DNA of 5,474 nt, taken from positions 1 through 5,474 of the forward strand of contig CAZZWO010000207.1 in the NCBI GenBank assembly GCA_964657885.1. The letters run 5' to 3'. A program made the position numbers and the translations under genes. The notes below the pieces were generated by a model. The model was not told where the DNA came from and made no database searches. It saw nothing but the letters and a program-made list of their open reading frames with translations. Positions 5,065 through 5,474 of this stretch are shown piece after piece. The stretch's first letter is position 1. Each line of letters starts with the position of its first letter. Source of the stretch: BOG-908 sp964657885 (GTDB lineage: Bacteria > Pseudomonadota > Alphaproteobacteria > Acetobacterales > Acetobacteraceae).

Positions 5065-5474
5065 CTATTGAACAACCTCGGGCTCGCGCTCGGCGGAGCC
5101 TTCACCGTCTTCCGGTCCCGTCACCGCCTGCGGAGGCGCTTCGGTGAACTCGAAATCCAGCTTGCCATCCTTGAGCCCGACCTTCACCGAGCCGCCGCGA
5201 ACCAGCTTGCCGAACAGCAACTCCTCGGCAAGCGGCTTCTTGACGTATTCCTGGATGACACGGCCCAGCGGACGCGCGCCATACAGCCGGTCGTAGCCAC
5301 GCTCGGCCAGCCACTCCTTTGCAGCAGAAGACAGCTCGATCGTGACGTTCCGGTCCGCGAGCTGGGCTTCCAGCTGCATCACAAACTTCTCGACCACCCG
5401 CCCGACGATCTCCTCCGTCAGGCCGGCGAAGGTGATGGTCGCGTCCAGCCGGTTGCGGAACTCCGGCGTGAACA
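5065..5474 (-). CDS. clpA: ClpA, ATP-dependent Clp protease ATP-binding subunit, C-terminal part
   Basis: This is the last 135 residues of ClpA, the AAA+ unfoldase that feeds proteins into the ClpP peptidase in the cytoplasm, including N-end-rule substrates delivered by ClpS. The reading frame is open to the window edge, so the start lies outside. Counting from the first full codon, FTPEFRNRLD (1-10) holds the arginine-finger region of the second AAA+ module. The D2 C-terminal subdomain follows: VVEKFVMQLEAQLADRNVTIEL, then ERGYDRLYGARPLGRVIQ with the sensor-2 arginine in GARP, then KKPLAEELLFGKL. After LDFEF the protein ends in a polar, Glu- and Pro-rich tail of about 26 residues that looks disordered. 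The LADR-VTIEL wording and KKPLAEELLFGKL separate it from ClpB. The ClpP-binding loop is outside the window. A terminator follows the gene. Confidence 0.95.
   Translation of the reverse strand, partial: FTPEFRNRLDATITFAGLTEEIVGRVVEKFVMQLEAQLADRNVTIELSSAAKEWLAERGYDRLYGARPLGRVIQEYVKKPLAEELLFGKLVRGGSVKVGLKDGKLDFEFTEAPPQAVTGPEDGEGSAEREPEVVQ

Noticed and set aside
1..5474. CRISPR array, tRNA, rRNA, insertion sequence or integrase
   Set aside because: No regularly spaced repeats, tRNA-like cloverleaf, transposase or integrase motifs were seen on either strand by eye.

Overview
The window is GC-rich bacterial DNA, densely packed with genes. The ClpA C-terminus, the Ohr protein, the YdfG-type reductase, the class III-like PPK2 and the DUF427 protein all have a proteobacterial look. 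The wording of the ClpA tail makes an alphaproteobacterium my best guess, but this is an impression from sequence style, not a computed placement.

Layout. Positions 1-701 (+) hold the C-terminal half of a major facilitator superfamily transporter that begins before the window. A 121-base gap with two similar small palindromes precedes an exported alpha/beta hydrolase (823-1749, +), which is followed by a perfect 12-bp hairpin. Next comes a compact three-gene block on the + strand: ohr (organic peroxide reductase, 1878-2276), a ydfG-like short-chain dehydrogenase (2273-3040) and a PPK2-family polyphosphate kinase (about 3037-3951). The remaining genes lie on the - strand and converge on this block. 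They are a VapC-type PIN toxin (3972-4367), its Phd/VapB-type antitoxin (4364-4609), a small DUF427 protein (4691-4969) and the 3' end of clpA (5065-5474), which runs out of the window. A good intrinsic terminator (5002-5027) separates clpA from the DUF427 gene.

How the genes may work together. The ohr-ydfG-ppk2 block joins peroxide detoxification, an NADP(H)-dependent reductase for small hydroxy acids or semialdehydes, and polyphosphate-driven nucleotide phosphorylation. A stress-response operon is a reasonable inference, but co-transcription is not proven by sequence. The vapBC pair is a self-contained type II toxin-antitoxin module. ClpA is the unfoldase of the ClpAP protease.

The most unusual signal is at the ydfG/ppk2 junction. 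A 20-bp near-perfect tandem duplication (3027-3066) copies the ribosome-binding region. The copy carrying the ATG is out of frame with ppk2, while the second copy has CTG in the equivalent place, in frame. Four stop/start contacts in the window have the form NTGA. I see no evidence of a wholly new multi-gene system, mobile element, CRISPR array or RNA gene.
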